64,000 nt of DNA from Lithospermum erythrorhizon (Eukaryota; Streptophyta; Magnoliopsida; Boraginales; Boraginaceae), in NCBI GenBank assembly GCA_019722365.1, contig JADFUC010001282.1:1-64000 (forward strand), in the 5' to 3' direction. A program made the translations under genes and the position numbers. Shown here one piece after another: positions 12,091 to 24,465 of this stretch (positions are counted from its first letter, which is position 1; every line of letters begins with the position of its first letter). The notes below the pieces were generated by a model. The model was not told the origin of the DNA and searched no databases. It saw only the letters and a program-made list of their open reading frames with translations.

Positions 12091-13404
12091 GGTTCAGTAA
12101 CCAGTGCAGAGAACCGCTGATCGTTCTGCAACAGTGTTGAGCATTTCATTGACTTGGCCTTCTCATTTTATCAGCAAATGTAATGGTTCCATTCACCATC
12201 CAATTAAGATTTTTTATTTTTATTTTTAATCTGGAAGACCTACTAAAACATTTGGTGGATGAATTCTAATAGATTTTTATGTCTTACACAATCGTCTTCA
12301 AATATCCATCTTCGTTGAATGATGTTCCACGGTGTAGGAATCACAATCACTTAATGAGGTTTTGATTTTTGAGTCCTTTACTCTGTGTATGTTAAACCAA
12401 CTTTCTCTGTTAAGATCTGGGGAAATCTTTGTTTGTTAAACCAACTTTCTATGACTAGCAAAAAACTCATTCCCATACAAATAATATCAGCAACCATTGG
12501 CTTCCTTTCTTCAGCAAACATTAGATAAATGTGTTTCAATCTAATGCCACATTTGCAAACTAATAAGTTGCATTAAACTATTGGAGGGTATGTTATTTTG
12601 AACAAATACAACCAATGTGTGCAACAGAGGCACCAATAAGAATGTGTGAAATTATGGCAGTATTAGGATAAAGTGAGACTGAAGAAAACTTCAACAAATA
12701 CTGTATCAAAGAAGCTAGCATTTATAAGCTTAACAGAAAGAAAAAAAATGACACCATAGAGCTAAATAGACGCTATATCCATATAGCCGACCTCCAAATT
12801 GGTTTAAGCAATCGCCAATTGAAGTTTGCATAATCAACATTGTCATCTAACCAAATCATCTGTAACTTCTATGACACCAGATGTTGCTAATAATTTGTCA
12901 TTTATTAAATAATACAGATGCACTAAACAATATTTTTGCAATAATGTTCACCCTGAAGACGTGTGAACTTATTACTGAACAGAGAAAATATCAATTTGAA
13001 TGGCTGCAAATCCTGCAATTTCTACAACAATGTGTTCATGTACACACCAACTTTGGATGGGTATATACTAGGAGACAACAGGATAAAACAATAAAAGTTC
13101 ACCCGACGACATGGGTGAACTCATTATCGACATCATGAGCTCATCTTATTATCGTCAGGTCCATCTGAGAGGTCCAACAGAGAACTCCTCTTTCAATGAA
13201 AAATGAAGTACGTCAACCTTAAGAGACAATCGAAAATGTATTTGGGCAGACGCAGAGAGTGAAGGCTGAGAATTCTATGGTCCAATAATAACCATTGATG
13301 AGTAGGTGAACATCAGCAAACCTTCAAGGCAATGAAGGCATGAAGCCTTGAAGTACTCACAAGTGCTGCAATAGTGTAAGCGAACAAGTCCACAGTTAAT
13401 TGAG
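12091..13404. other. Convergent 3' intergenic region, HYPK to PAS-RAF
   Basis: Holds the two 3' UTRs and AT-rich spacer. The longest ORF (12881-13138, 85 codons, plus strand) has no recognisable motif and lies in likely 3'-flanking DNA of the kinase. I see nothing else. Confidence 0.4.
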
Positions 13405-16400
13405 CTATAGCTCCTTTTGGATAGTATCAACTTTATTAGCACGTGTAGCCTGAAACTGGATGGTGTATTGTTTTTGCAAATCTTTGAGCTTCTCCATCAG
13501 CTCCTGGAATGAAGGCCGACTTTGGCTTTCACTGAGGTCAATAGAAACTTTTTGTTAGTGATCCGGGATTAATGAATGAGGTGCATCCATAATATAACAA
13601 TAATATCGCAGCTAAATTTCTTGAAAATAGAGAACAATCTGGGCATTGAAGTCCCTTAAAGAATGAATGGACGAGGATGCATCTCTATAATGGATCGGTT
13701 ATAAAACTCTAATCTGAGTGACATCAACAGGTTAAGTCTAAAGGAACTCGTTTGCAACTAGACAAATTGACAGGGACCTAGACATACAGTAAGTTCCAAA
13801 CCTAGTTGATGCCTAGCTCAAGAAATCAACATTGCAGTGAATTCTCTACAAGAGAATCTATTATGCAACATAAACAAAGATGTGTGAAGCCCTTATTCAC
13901 CAAATAACTAGAAGGATATAAAGGAAGCAGACCTAAGCCAGCAGCTTTCAATTATAGCTGCCCACTGCGGATCAACATCCTTGGGTATCTCCAGCCGTTG
14001 GTCCATGAATCCTACTGCACCAATTACCTGCAGAAATTACCAAACAGAAACTTTAGTTAACTCCTCGACAAGAAATATATCTTTTTATGTCCTCACAAAA
14101 AAGGTACATTGATCAGTGTTGCATTATATAATTATATTTATTGCAGTTCAAAGACACCTGCATGGAGTTGAGGTTATCCCAAGGGATCTTTTGGGTGGCA
14201 AGTTCCCACAATATGACCCCAAAGCTGTATACATCAGCCCTGAAATTATACCATTATAAGAGAAAACATTATATGAAGATCAGTCAAGCTCTGACAGCAA
14301 TATACATACTTCTCATTTGAGAGTTCATTACGAAGAACTTCAGGAGCCATCCATTGCGGCTACAAGGAAAAAGGTAGTACCAATTCTTTTATCAGCCACA
14401 GCTCAAGGTGAAAGTGAAACAAATGTATATTGTATTAGCACGAAGTTATCGGATGTGGCAGGTATTTTACCGTTCCTTTCCCAGTCTTTGTTGTTAAGTA
14501 TGTTTCATGTTTAAGTCGGGATAGACCAAAATCACCAACCTGTTGAACACGATATTGTGAGCTCTTACATATTATCAAGTACGGAGTAATAAAATTTCTA
14601 TCAGTGAAAATAAGAAGTATAATAGAGATCGATTATAAAATCAGAGAAATCTTAAAGCCTTCCGTAAGTTTGAAAGTATAAATTTATACTAGAGAATAAA
14701 AATCACATGTGGGAACAATAAGCAAACCTTGACTGTCCAGTTTTTATCAACAAGCAGATTTGAAGTCTTCAAGTCACGGTGAACTATTGGGGGGTTGCAA
14801 TGATGAAGATAATTCATACCCCGTGCCTGTAAAAGGACCATAATACTCACAAGGTAAAATTAAGACAACCATGGTACATCACACCAATTATAGTGCAACT
14901 AGTGTTTTGCTCTCTGCGCTTATTTAACTATTGGACATAATGTAGAAAAACTCACAATGTCCAACGCCATTTGAATCCGTCTTCTCCAATCTAGTTTGGG
15001 CATATTACGTTGTAACAAGCGAAACAAACTTCCACTGAATTGAAAGTAGAAAAATGGAATAAGGCACACGGTACTTCATATAATGTTATTGAAGAGAGGG
15101 GGGGGAGGAAGTGCTTCACTAAGGGAAAAAGGAGAACAAAACCGTGGAAGGAACTCTGTTACAATGCAAAGACGTTGAGGTGAAGTCACAGCTCCCATAA
15201 AGAGTAGAATGTTTGGATGTCTAAGTTTTTTCATTAGAGATACCTTCAAAAAGAATGAATAGAGTATTTCAGCTTCTTATAGATCCAGTGCATCTGAGAC
15301 GATAGCTTTCAATTATTTTCATTAAGGAAGACGGTTTCAGCTTTTGATAAACAACCAATCTAAAAGCACAAACAACAGCGCGACTATAGCTCTTACTTCC
15401 TGCCTGAAAGCATATATTAAGTCATCAGAATATTCCTGCTTAGAGAAAACCTTGACCGCAACATCCTGAAAAAGATAAATACATTATAATTCCATTAATA
15501 GATATGCAGAGACCATATCTCTTTATTGTATTTCATACGAGGGACACAGTACGCTCAGACATGAATCAAGGTGATACAAACAGGACATGCTTTTGTGTTT
15601 ACGTAACTGATAACAAATGCAAGGTTTTGGATTAAAAAATCCCATTCCTCTCCTCAGCTAAGAAAAGTTAAAAGTATTTATGTGCTATTTATGTGTCTAC
15701 GATAGATATGCTTTAATAAAAACTTCTGAAATTCTTGAAAAGAAATTAAGCAAGAGTCAAGGAACATACTGATCCATACCACAGAGCATGATATACGGAT
15801 CCACAAGAACCTGCACATAGATTTGAGGAAGTTGTTAGATGATACAGAAGTGACATTGTGAAGACTACCATAGCATGAAGTCAATTACCAAAAGTTCCTA
15901 GGTAATTGTTTTGAATCATAATAGTAAGCCCATGTGTCAAACTTTCCACTATGTGATTTATGAGGATAACAACAATGGTTTCTAACACTCATTAAAATAT
16001 GAAAGCCATTTATACCAAGTCCTTCATCCATTTGCAAACTAATGATACAAATTTAATGTTGAGACGAAATTGTGCAGTACTTGCAAGCAGCTAACTCAAA
16101 AAGCATTGTGCATAAGATAAATTTTGATACCCTGCCCAATCTGCTCCCCAATGGTCAATTCCTCCCACATGATTTCATAATTTGAGCCGTCTGTGTCTAT
16201 GTCAAGTTTATTGACAGTGCTGCTAGTAGTGCTCCCACAGCTACTGGCACTGCTTGTGCTGTCAATGTTGAAAGATGAGGACCAAGAACCAGAAGCCTCG
16301 TTGTTAGCTGCCCGGTTATATTCACCCTCTGGATCTTCTTTTTTAGGAGACGCTGAGGACTTAGGTTGACCTAAATCATTTTCTTGTTCATTGTGTGCCC

Positions 16401-18044
16401 AGGGCCAAGAGAACCGTGTGGTTCTTATCTCTGATCCTTCTCGCTCTTGTCCTTTAAAAGGCCATGGTAAACGTGTCTTACCCATCAATGCCTCTGCCTT
16501 TGAGGTTATGATCTTAGAGATTCCTGGTTTTTCTTCACTCTCATCTCCAGAGTCTCTAAAGGGTTTACTGGAAGATGTTTCATCATGGGTAGAGTGCGAA
16601 AACACTCCAAATGGAGAAGGATGAATATCGCCTCTGGGTGTACTAGGCCCACTTGAATTTGCATCCTCCTTGTGTTCGAAATGAGCTGCATCCCAGGAAC
16701 CATGATCTGATCCATGACTTTCTCCACTACCACCTTCACGGTCTATGGTGTTCTCTCCAGTTCTCATCTTCGATTTAACTTTGTTGCTCATTTTACAAGC
16801 CAAGGTGAGGATTCAACTGTTAGCATATGTAAGTCCATCATTGTCAGGAACATAAATATGAATACAGTTGACAAGCCAAGTTCGATATCTTGGAGGCTAG
16901 TGCAACTTGTAATGGCTGCTGAGGATCGAGCCCTAGTTTTTCTGATGCCATCCTTTTTGTACGGCTGAAGCTTGTATCAGTTTCAGTGTGTCCTGTCTCT
17001 GAAGATGTTAGCTTCGTCCCTTGTAAAGATTGTGAGTCACTAGATACACAAATAATTCCTGCTAAACCACCATCATCGTCATAGAAAGGCGTATTAGTTG
17101 CTACAACTATGAATCGATCCCCTCTCTTATTCTTAACAGGAAATCGCCCTGTCCAATTTTCTCCAACTGATGCACGTTGAACAATATTTTTTGCCACTGT
17201 AAAGTCTCTGGAATCTGTTAAAAGCTTAACAGCATCCTGCCCCAAGGCTTCTGAAGGTGAGTAACCATACAAGTGTTCTGCCCTTGGGTTCCTACAAAGG
17301 GTTTAAGTACAAGTTCCCCAAAGTTATCATTCAACAACAAATCAATCAATAACTACTACTACAATTTTCAAGCAACTAAGCATATTTTACAAAATAAGAG
17401 AGTTCTTAATAAATACAGTCAACTAAGTATATCTAAGATTTTATAACAATGATGCTACTAATAAATTCAATCAAATTGGTTCATCACAATAAATACGCTT
17501 CTTATATATCGTGAAGTAGTAGATAGTGTTTTCACTTCACTCTTGGGTCAATTCAGGAACAGCATTCACTACATATCAACAAAAACGAGCAACAAAGCCA
17601 CAAAGGGATCCCAAAATAGAAGTCCACTAACCAGTAAATTATCTTGCAATTGAGATCAAATATATGAACAGATTGACCCATAGAGTGCAGAATATTCAAA
17701 TATTGCTTATCAGCAAAATTCAAAGCTGCAGAGCTAGCACCTCCACCCTTACTCTCCCTCTGCAAAGGGGAAGAATGTCTGAAGGAAGCAGAGACCCTCA
17801 TCCCTCCATCCCCCCCTCCCCTCCTCCTCGGTGGCCTCTGCGGCGATATCGAATGAGACCTCTGCCTCTCTGATTTATTACTCCCACTTTTATTATGCTC
17901 AGGAGATGATATCATCAGCTTTGACATCTCATGCTTCAAATGAGCATGACCTGCTTCTAACTCTTTGATCTTTTTCAACAACTCCTCAGCTGGTGGGGTT
18001 GGTTGACTTGATGCTTCTGCACCTCCTCTTCCATCAATTTCCAT
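13405..18044 (-). CDS. PAS-domain Raf-like MAPKKK (serine/threonine kinase)
   Basis: Thirteen exons on the minus strand: 17632-18044, 16866-17291, 16131-16786, 15770-15810, 15397-15465, 15143-15243, 14956-15034, 14728-14826, 14471-14539, 14310-14359, 14158-14239, 13933-14027, 13405-13531. They sum to 2307 nt, 768 aa. An N-terminal coiled segment ([20 protein letters not shown]) precedes a PAS domain at about residues 115-230. A Ser-rich linker follows, then the kinase: glycine loop [10 protein letters not shown] (about 497-506), catalytic Lys517 in VAVKVF, HRDLK at 611-615, DFG at 631-633, APE at 656-658. All catalytic residues are present. It matches the Arabidopsis PAS-Raf group (At3g06620, At5g49470, At1g67890). 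The start is the ATG at 18044; the codon two upstream in the same frame is GTG. Intron 2 (16787-16865) is the one uncertain junction. The upstream DNA is partly duplicated. Confidence 0.94.
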
Positions 18045-18047
18045 CTT

Positions 18048-18495
18048 CACTTTTCTTTAGTACAACCCCTTAAACAATCAAAAGCTGCAATCTTTATGAC
18101 CAAGTTCACAATTATTCAATCACTAGTTATTCTACTGACCACGGATATTATTCGTAATAACAAAATACGGAATATATTACTTGTAATAACGAGATCTCAA
18201 TTGAATATTTTTTATTGACAATTACTGAATAAAAAAAAAATAAAGTTGACAATTATTTAAGAATTGATTTTGCTAAATGGATATTAGAACTTTACAAGAA
18301 TTGATTTTTATCACCAAGTTGACAATTATTTAAGAATTAATTTTGGTAAATGGATATTGCTGGGTTGAGGCACATCCACAAAGTTTTTAAAAATCATTTT
18401 TTATGATAAATAATATCTAAAAATGGGTACTCTTCACTTTTCTTTAGTACAAACCCCTTAAACAATTAAAAGCTGCAATCTTTATGACCAAGCAT
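18048..18495. repeat. Duplicated upstream block of the PAS-RAF gene
   Basis: The roughly 60 bp just before the start codon (18048-18105, CTTTTCTTTAGTACAA then TTAAACAAT(C/T)AAAAGCTGC and AATCTTTATGACCAAG) recurs almost unchanged at 18436-18495 in the same orientation. The spacing is about 386 bp. This implies a tandem duplication covering the 5' leader and proximal upstream sequence. Confidence 0.75.
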
Positions 18496-18700
18496 TTGAT
18501 TTTGGTAAACGGATATTGCTAAACTTGACAAAAATTGATTTTTATGACCAAGTTGACAATTATTTTAAAAAATTGATTTTGGTAAATATATATTGCTGTA
18601 CTTTACAAAATTGATTTTTATGATGACCAAGTTGACAATTATTCAAGACTTGATTTTGGTAAATGGATATTGCTGAACTTTACAAGAAATTATTATTTGG
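18240..18700. repeat. Four imperfect copies of a GTTGACAATTATT..GGATATT unit
   Basis: The phrase GTTGACAATTATTTAAGAATT followed by GATTTTGGTAAATGGATATTGCTG recurs near 18245, 18314, 18554 and 18632, each time next to TTTACAA(A/G)AATTGATTTTTATGACCAAG. Irregular spacing suggests a decayed tandem array interleaved with the duplicated leader block. Confidence 0.7.
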
Positions 18701-18720
18701 TGATAATAAATATGCAAAAA

Positions 18721-20929
18721 TGGGTATTCTTGATTGAAGTAAGTGAAAGCACTTGAAGCTTGTTGATTAAGCATCTATCTCTGTATGTGAGTGGTCAATT
18801 TGCTGAATAAATTGATAGAAAAGTGGAAGCTTTGTTAGGTTAAGGACTTAACCTCTTTACACTGTCACACTCATCAGTAGCGAGTTCGAACCACTCAAAT
18901 TTGATCACCTTGTAGAGCATTTCAGATAGATTATTCAATTAACTCTCTCTTTAAATTCTTGATTTATTCTAATTAACTATATATTTTATTTTACTAGTTA
19001 TTTCAGGTATTTGCTTAATCAAAGAAATTCATCGATTTATTTCATAATGAATTTTTAATAAAGACAAATAAATTTAATTAAAATTATATAATATAGCTGA
19101 AAGATAGCAGGTTAAAATAATGTTATTTATATTCTTGAGTTTTGGTAACTCCATGTAAAAAAATAACTGTTCTTAACTTTATTTTCTTCTTTCTGCTTCC
19201 AAGTGGGCTATTTAAATGTAGTTAAATACCATTTTTAGTTTTATTTACTGATCACGTAGCTTAAATTTTATTGCTTTTCTTTCTTTACTGATCATTTACT
19301 TTTCAACGCAACATTTTACATTGAACTTTTAAATTTTAACATTATTTGTCATTCCAATATTTCTATTTCTCATCGGCTTATAATTTTTTTCTCTCCTAAA
19401 ATACCAAAATTAATTATCCTTTAATAAAGAAATTTACGATCGTTGAAATAAGAACTGATTAATATCGCGAAAGTTTCGAATTTCTAAGTATAGCTACTGC
19501 AGAACAGTATCATCGTAATTGACTTTGATTTAAAATGTCAAAAGTAATCCTGTATTATATACGACATGACATCAATAATTCTATCTACTAATATCTTTCT
19601 ATTTTCAATTGCAGGCAGATACTGGCTACATCGCAAGAAAAATAGATTATTGTAATTTCATTGAGTTTATTAAATTTACATTGAAGTTTGTAATTTCAAA
19701 ATTTATATTTTTGCAAATTAGTCTTTATATACTCATCTATCAATAAGAGATTATCAAATTTTAAATTTTGATAAGTTAACTGTTTAAATTTTGAACTCAA
19801 ATAATTTATAACGCATTAAATTATTTTTTGTGAAAAATGTATCAAAATATAATATTTTCAGCATACTTTACTGTTAAATTGATCATTTTAATTCAAATCA
19901 AAGTCTTGAATGTCTATCAAGACTGAAAATTTGTTCATATTTGATCACAAATGAATTATACCTTCAAAAGTATATTAATTTTGGTTAAACTGAAATTTCT
20001 AAGAATGCTAGAGTAATATAAAGAGAATATTTATTGAATATAATTGCTTAAATAATTATAATAAATACATTACATTTATGTAATAACATTGCACTCCAAC
20101 TTAAACTAAATTTCCAAGATATGTAGACATGGGCTTCTCCAATACTGACCAAACTCACCATTACTCTTAATAAATGAATGTGATAAAATTGAGGATTCAC
20201 TACACCCACCACAAAATACCAAAATTGATGACACATTTCATGGTGAAGCACTACGGTCCATTGCAATTTGTAAGTGGTTACAATTAGTTTTCCCACTTGT
20301 ATTTTTGCTTTCAATTTCACATAGTGACCCCACAAGCAACCTAATTCCAATTCATCTTGAAACGCCTCCCTACTGACCCTACACATGCTTCATTTTTTCT
20401 ATAATTAGACGTGTCTCGATTTATCGTATACCACTTTCTTCCATTCCGTCATTTTTCAATTTTATACGGCTATTACCAAGAATATTTGTTATTTCTTATC
20501 CTAAACAATGCAAATTTATATTGTTGGATTCATTTTTAAAATTATTTCTTATAATATTTTATACAATGTGATTAAAAAAAATTATGATCAAATCTTCAAT
20601 TCAAAATAATATCAATTCGATTGAATTTAATGAATAATAGAAACAAAAAAGAGTTGAAAACACTACAAATACAACCAAACATGAAATCAAATCGGCCTAG
20701 TTTATTGTGAATTAATCGTAAGTAATTTGCAATATTGGATGAGTAATATATGTATTAGGTATGAGTAATGTTAGACTGAGTAATACAAATAATATTTAAA
20801 TTTCGAGTAATGTTAGAGTGAGTAATATGTACAATATTATTGAATTAATATGTACAATATTATTGAATAACAAGTACACTAATTCTGAATAATAATATAG
20901 ATATTAGACATGAATTATATACATTTTAC
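18721..20929. other. Intergenic AT-rich sequence
   Basis: No supported gene. A 112-codon minus-strand ORF at 20048-20386 has no motif I know. Short tandem phrases (GAGTAATGTTAG.., ATATGTACAATATTATTGAAT twice) occur at 20750-20870. Confidence 0.4.
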
Positions 20930-22030
20930 ATTATGATTTGAGTATATGTGTAATAGATGCAGCTGCTTCCAAATTACATAGGCGAGGCCTTCTTCTTTCC
21001 TTTCACTTTGCCTCCAAGCAACTTTGGAGTTGGATTTGCTTGCTATTGTGCGGTCCTCTGCCCATAAGAATGATCTCTACATGCTTTTTCTATGCTTTCA
21101 ATATAATTTTTAACAAGTGCCAATTACTTAATATCATACTTATGCTAGTAAAAATATAAAATTTCAGTGTGAATAACAACATAACTTTGAAAGACACCAT
21201 ATAAAAAATCTTTAATAAAATTATATTTTCAAAAATTAGAGGCAATTTCGTTCTACGCCCTCAATTCCTCCACTAGTCACTTGCATTGAGTTGAGATGTA
21301 GTTAGTGGCATTCCAAGGTACTTGACATGCAAAACTCTAATTGGAATGTTCATGATTTTTTCAAGCTTCTTTATTTAGTTCTGCACTCAAAGTACCACCA
21401 AAGAAACATGTACTCTTGTCATTTGTGTTAAGTTTCAATCAACAGACAGTTAATCATCTCAGTTTACAATGAAGCATAAATATGACAACTCTAATCAACT
21501 CTATCGACTGGGGCTTAGCCCAGCACATATAACAAACTAATACACTATTCGATAATACTCAATAATTTGTCAAGGTTATGATGCAATCCAACCATCTTTA
21601 ACCTCTTATTTTTCGTGCAAAGAGAAGGGTATTCAAGGTTTCTGCTATTTTCATATGTACTATTTCTTTTGCTTCTAGACCTACTCGGTTAGCTACAGCA
21701 CCTGTCGCTTACTATTTTACCAAATTCAGTGATGCTTTCCTTTTGTATTTTAAAAGATTTTTTTGTGGCATCATCTATCAAGAATAAATCATCAGCAAAA
21801 CACACATTAATAAGCTTCAGAATCAAATCCTTGCATTTAGGATGATAGTAAAAAATATTTGTTTCAATGTTCTTCAAAAAAAGAGAATTGAACATATACA
21901 TAACAATGATCAAGAGGTAAGTGGATAATGGATCCACTGCCTTAGTCCTCTTGTTCTTGAGAAGAAACCATGTAGTGATCCATTTAGGGAGACTAAAACT
22001 AACCAATTGATACACATTGTTCACTTAATC
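20930..22030 (-). pseudogene. LINE (L1-type) reverse transcriptase relic
   Basis: The minus-strand ORF at 21689-22024 contains AVDPLSTYLLIIVM and, after a PKCKDL phrase, VCFADDLFLI, the FADD form of the reverse-transcriptase active site used by plant LINEs. Continuing on the same strand with stops and shifts are remnants of the downstream region: a (S/T)CFFGG phrase, VKYLGMPL near 21310, and near 20960-21060 a decayed block like IE.ICR.FLW and GGLG. It is a 5'-truncated, dead copy with no visible poly-A tail. Confidence 0.75.
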
Positions 22031-24465
22031 CCTCATTCCATTTTGATTTATTTGATAAAAAATTATGCCCTTATTTTTATTTAGTATTCTTAGAAATATA
22101 AAATTGATTTTTTAACAAATTTTCATTAAATAAAAATTCATGGTCAATATTTCATACGGAGTATTGAAAAATAGAAAATATCACTTGAAAAAATGATAGG
22201 AGCCAGTGGACAAATTAATAATAACGAAGGAATTAATATTAGGTAAATGAAAAAATATACTCCAAACATATTTAAGAGGGCGAATAACTTTTTGAAAAAA
22301 ATATCCTTAGGCAAGAGTATAGAGGGCGACTCTTTATTTCTTCTTCGGTAGATAGTGAATATTGATTGCTTAATGCAAATGGTGAAGGGCGTCCACTCTT
22401 TATCAATTATTGATGTAAAAGACTAGAGACGGCCAATCAAAATTGGTCAAACAATGAATAAAAAGTTGTCAAAATCTTAATATAAGTCCAAATTATTTTT
22501 ACGTAATTGTTTATTTTCGAAATTCATATATATGTCTTTTAATAAAATTTATTCATGTACAAATTAAAAGCTATCAAATGTTCCTTCGATATTTATTTAC
22601 ATGTCTTTTTAGACTTCCGTATAAAAGAAGTAATTATTGACATGCTTACTCTCAATTAATATAAATTATTGTAATAGTTCTTTGACAATTTCTTTATTGA
22701 ATTATTTTATTTAAAATACATCAATTCAATGTTTACCCTCATTTGCTTGAGCAAATTTAAGTTTCTTCCCAAATTATGTTTCTACTTTCTCGTAGTCATA
22801 TTATACTTGTTAGAAATTGAAATTTGTTCTGACAATATGATTTTTGCTCTAGCATTATCAGTAGCTTTTTTTTAAGCACACAATTAAAAATTTGTTTCAA
22901 CATACAATAATTAACCATAAATTAATTTACTTCATCATTTCTTGATCACTCAATTAATTTTCAATTAAAAACATAATATTCTTTATGTTAAAACATGATT
23001 AAATGCAACAAATTATTTTCTTTTCATATCAAAATAGTTTGATTTGACAAAAAAGTTAATTAGATCACTAGAGTACAAATAAAAGAATCCTATTTTATCT
23101 TCCATCCAAATCAAGTTATAAAGAGATGAAGCTTAAAGCTGAAATTCATTTATCTTGTAAACTGCAATGTTGTCATTATTGATTCAAGTGCATCTACAGC
23201 ACACTAATGGCAATATGGTCATAATATAACAGAAAGGTTCAATAAAGATGGTGAAGATGCCAGAGCATAAAACCACTAATCGACTAAATGGTAAAGATTA
23301 AAGAGCATACCCAATACAAACACAAGCTACATAGTATAAATAAAACCAATCATTGGCTCGGTTTGCACTACACCTTTTCAGCGGACCATGTCGAGCTTTT
23401 GACTCGCCTTAGGCTCGTTTACAAGCCTACATCCAAAGATGCAAAATATTTGGTGATTTCAGACTTTGGAAGCAAGAAGATCAGTACCATGAAACTATAA
23501 AATCCCATTGGGCAATGATCTAATTTGGTAAGTACTTCGTTCGACATCAATTAGCAGAACGTTGTAAATTGTAATAAGCGCATTTATGTAAAGATTTTAG
23601 GGCAATGGGAAACAAAAACATGAGTCTAAAACATCGGAATGGTTAAGCCTAATGGTTAATGCAATAATGCTATTTGTGGGGGACTATTGTTAGTTTACAA
23701 AAAAGTGGAACTGATACAAAATATTTTCATGTTTTATGGAATCAAAATTTTTATAATTCTTTCATTTTTGGATATAATGAAATAAGTCAAATGACTAATC
23801 ATAATGGCAGAGCTTACTTATATTGTGAAGTTTGTAAATAGTCTTTACATTTTATCTTGGAATCTGATTGGAAAATAACATACTGTTATTATAGAGGTAA
23901 GATACATAACTTGTGCCCCAGCAGACAGGATCCTCTTTAGACACGTTGAAGTAGAGAACTAGAGATAGATACAAAATGGGAGGAATTTAATGTATAACTT
24001 GATGCTATACTGCCCGGTCCTCTTAAGAATGAACTAGATAGTACGGAGTACATAAGAAATGTAGCCAACAAGACAAATTCTTGGTTAGAATAATGAGTCA
24101 TTTATGAAGCCAAAAAGATGTACCTTCATGTGTTTGTTTGGTCCACCTCTTATTACACTTGGAGGATACAAGGAGAGAATAATCTGTCAATCTTATTATA
24201 CATGAAGGCATAGCAAGAGCTTACTGCTTTACCAACTCTACAACAATAATATTTTGGAGGTTCTAAACAATGTTGCACACATAGAAAACAGGACCGTGTT
24301 CCCTACACCTTAAGAAAACCTATTAAAATTATGAAAATTTATTTGCCGACTCCGGAGATTCAGACTGCACTACCAAGCTGGTCAGAGGAGACATCCTCAT
24401 TGTAGATTGATAATAGACTTCCTATCTCAGTGTGAAATGTCAGTGACCGATCTTTGTTTAGTAAA
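22031..24465. other. Intergenic, 3' flank of PHYB
   Basis: AT-rich spacer and probable PHYB 3' UTR at its right end. Short ORFs such as 23288-23500 have no recognisable domain. TACGGAGTA-type phrases near 22155 and 24044 may be worn MITE ends, but no full element could be traced. Confidence 0.4.

Noticed and set aside
16391..16624. Plus-strand 77-codon ORF and the overlapping minus-strand 77-codon ORF at 16506-16739
   Set aside because: Both are shadows of PAS-RAF exon 3, whose frame carries the conserved sequence.
18042..18050. Start of PAS-RAF two codons further upstream (18050)
   Set aside because: That codon is GTG; the first ATG of the frame is at 18044 and fits the family N-terminus.
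18850..18910. Possible tRNA: GAGTTCGAACCACTC looks like a T-arm/B box
   Set aside because: No acceptor stem, A box or anticodon loop could be folded upstream at the right distance.
20048..20386. 112-codon minus-strand ORF
   Set aside because: No motif, no codon or splice signals around it, and AT-rich flanks; it may be chance.
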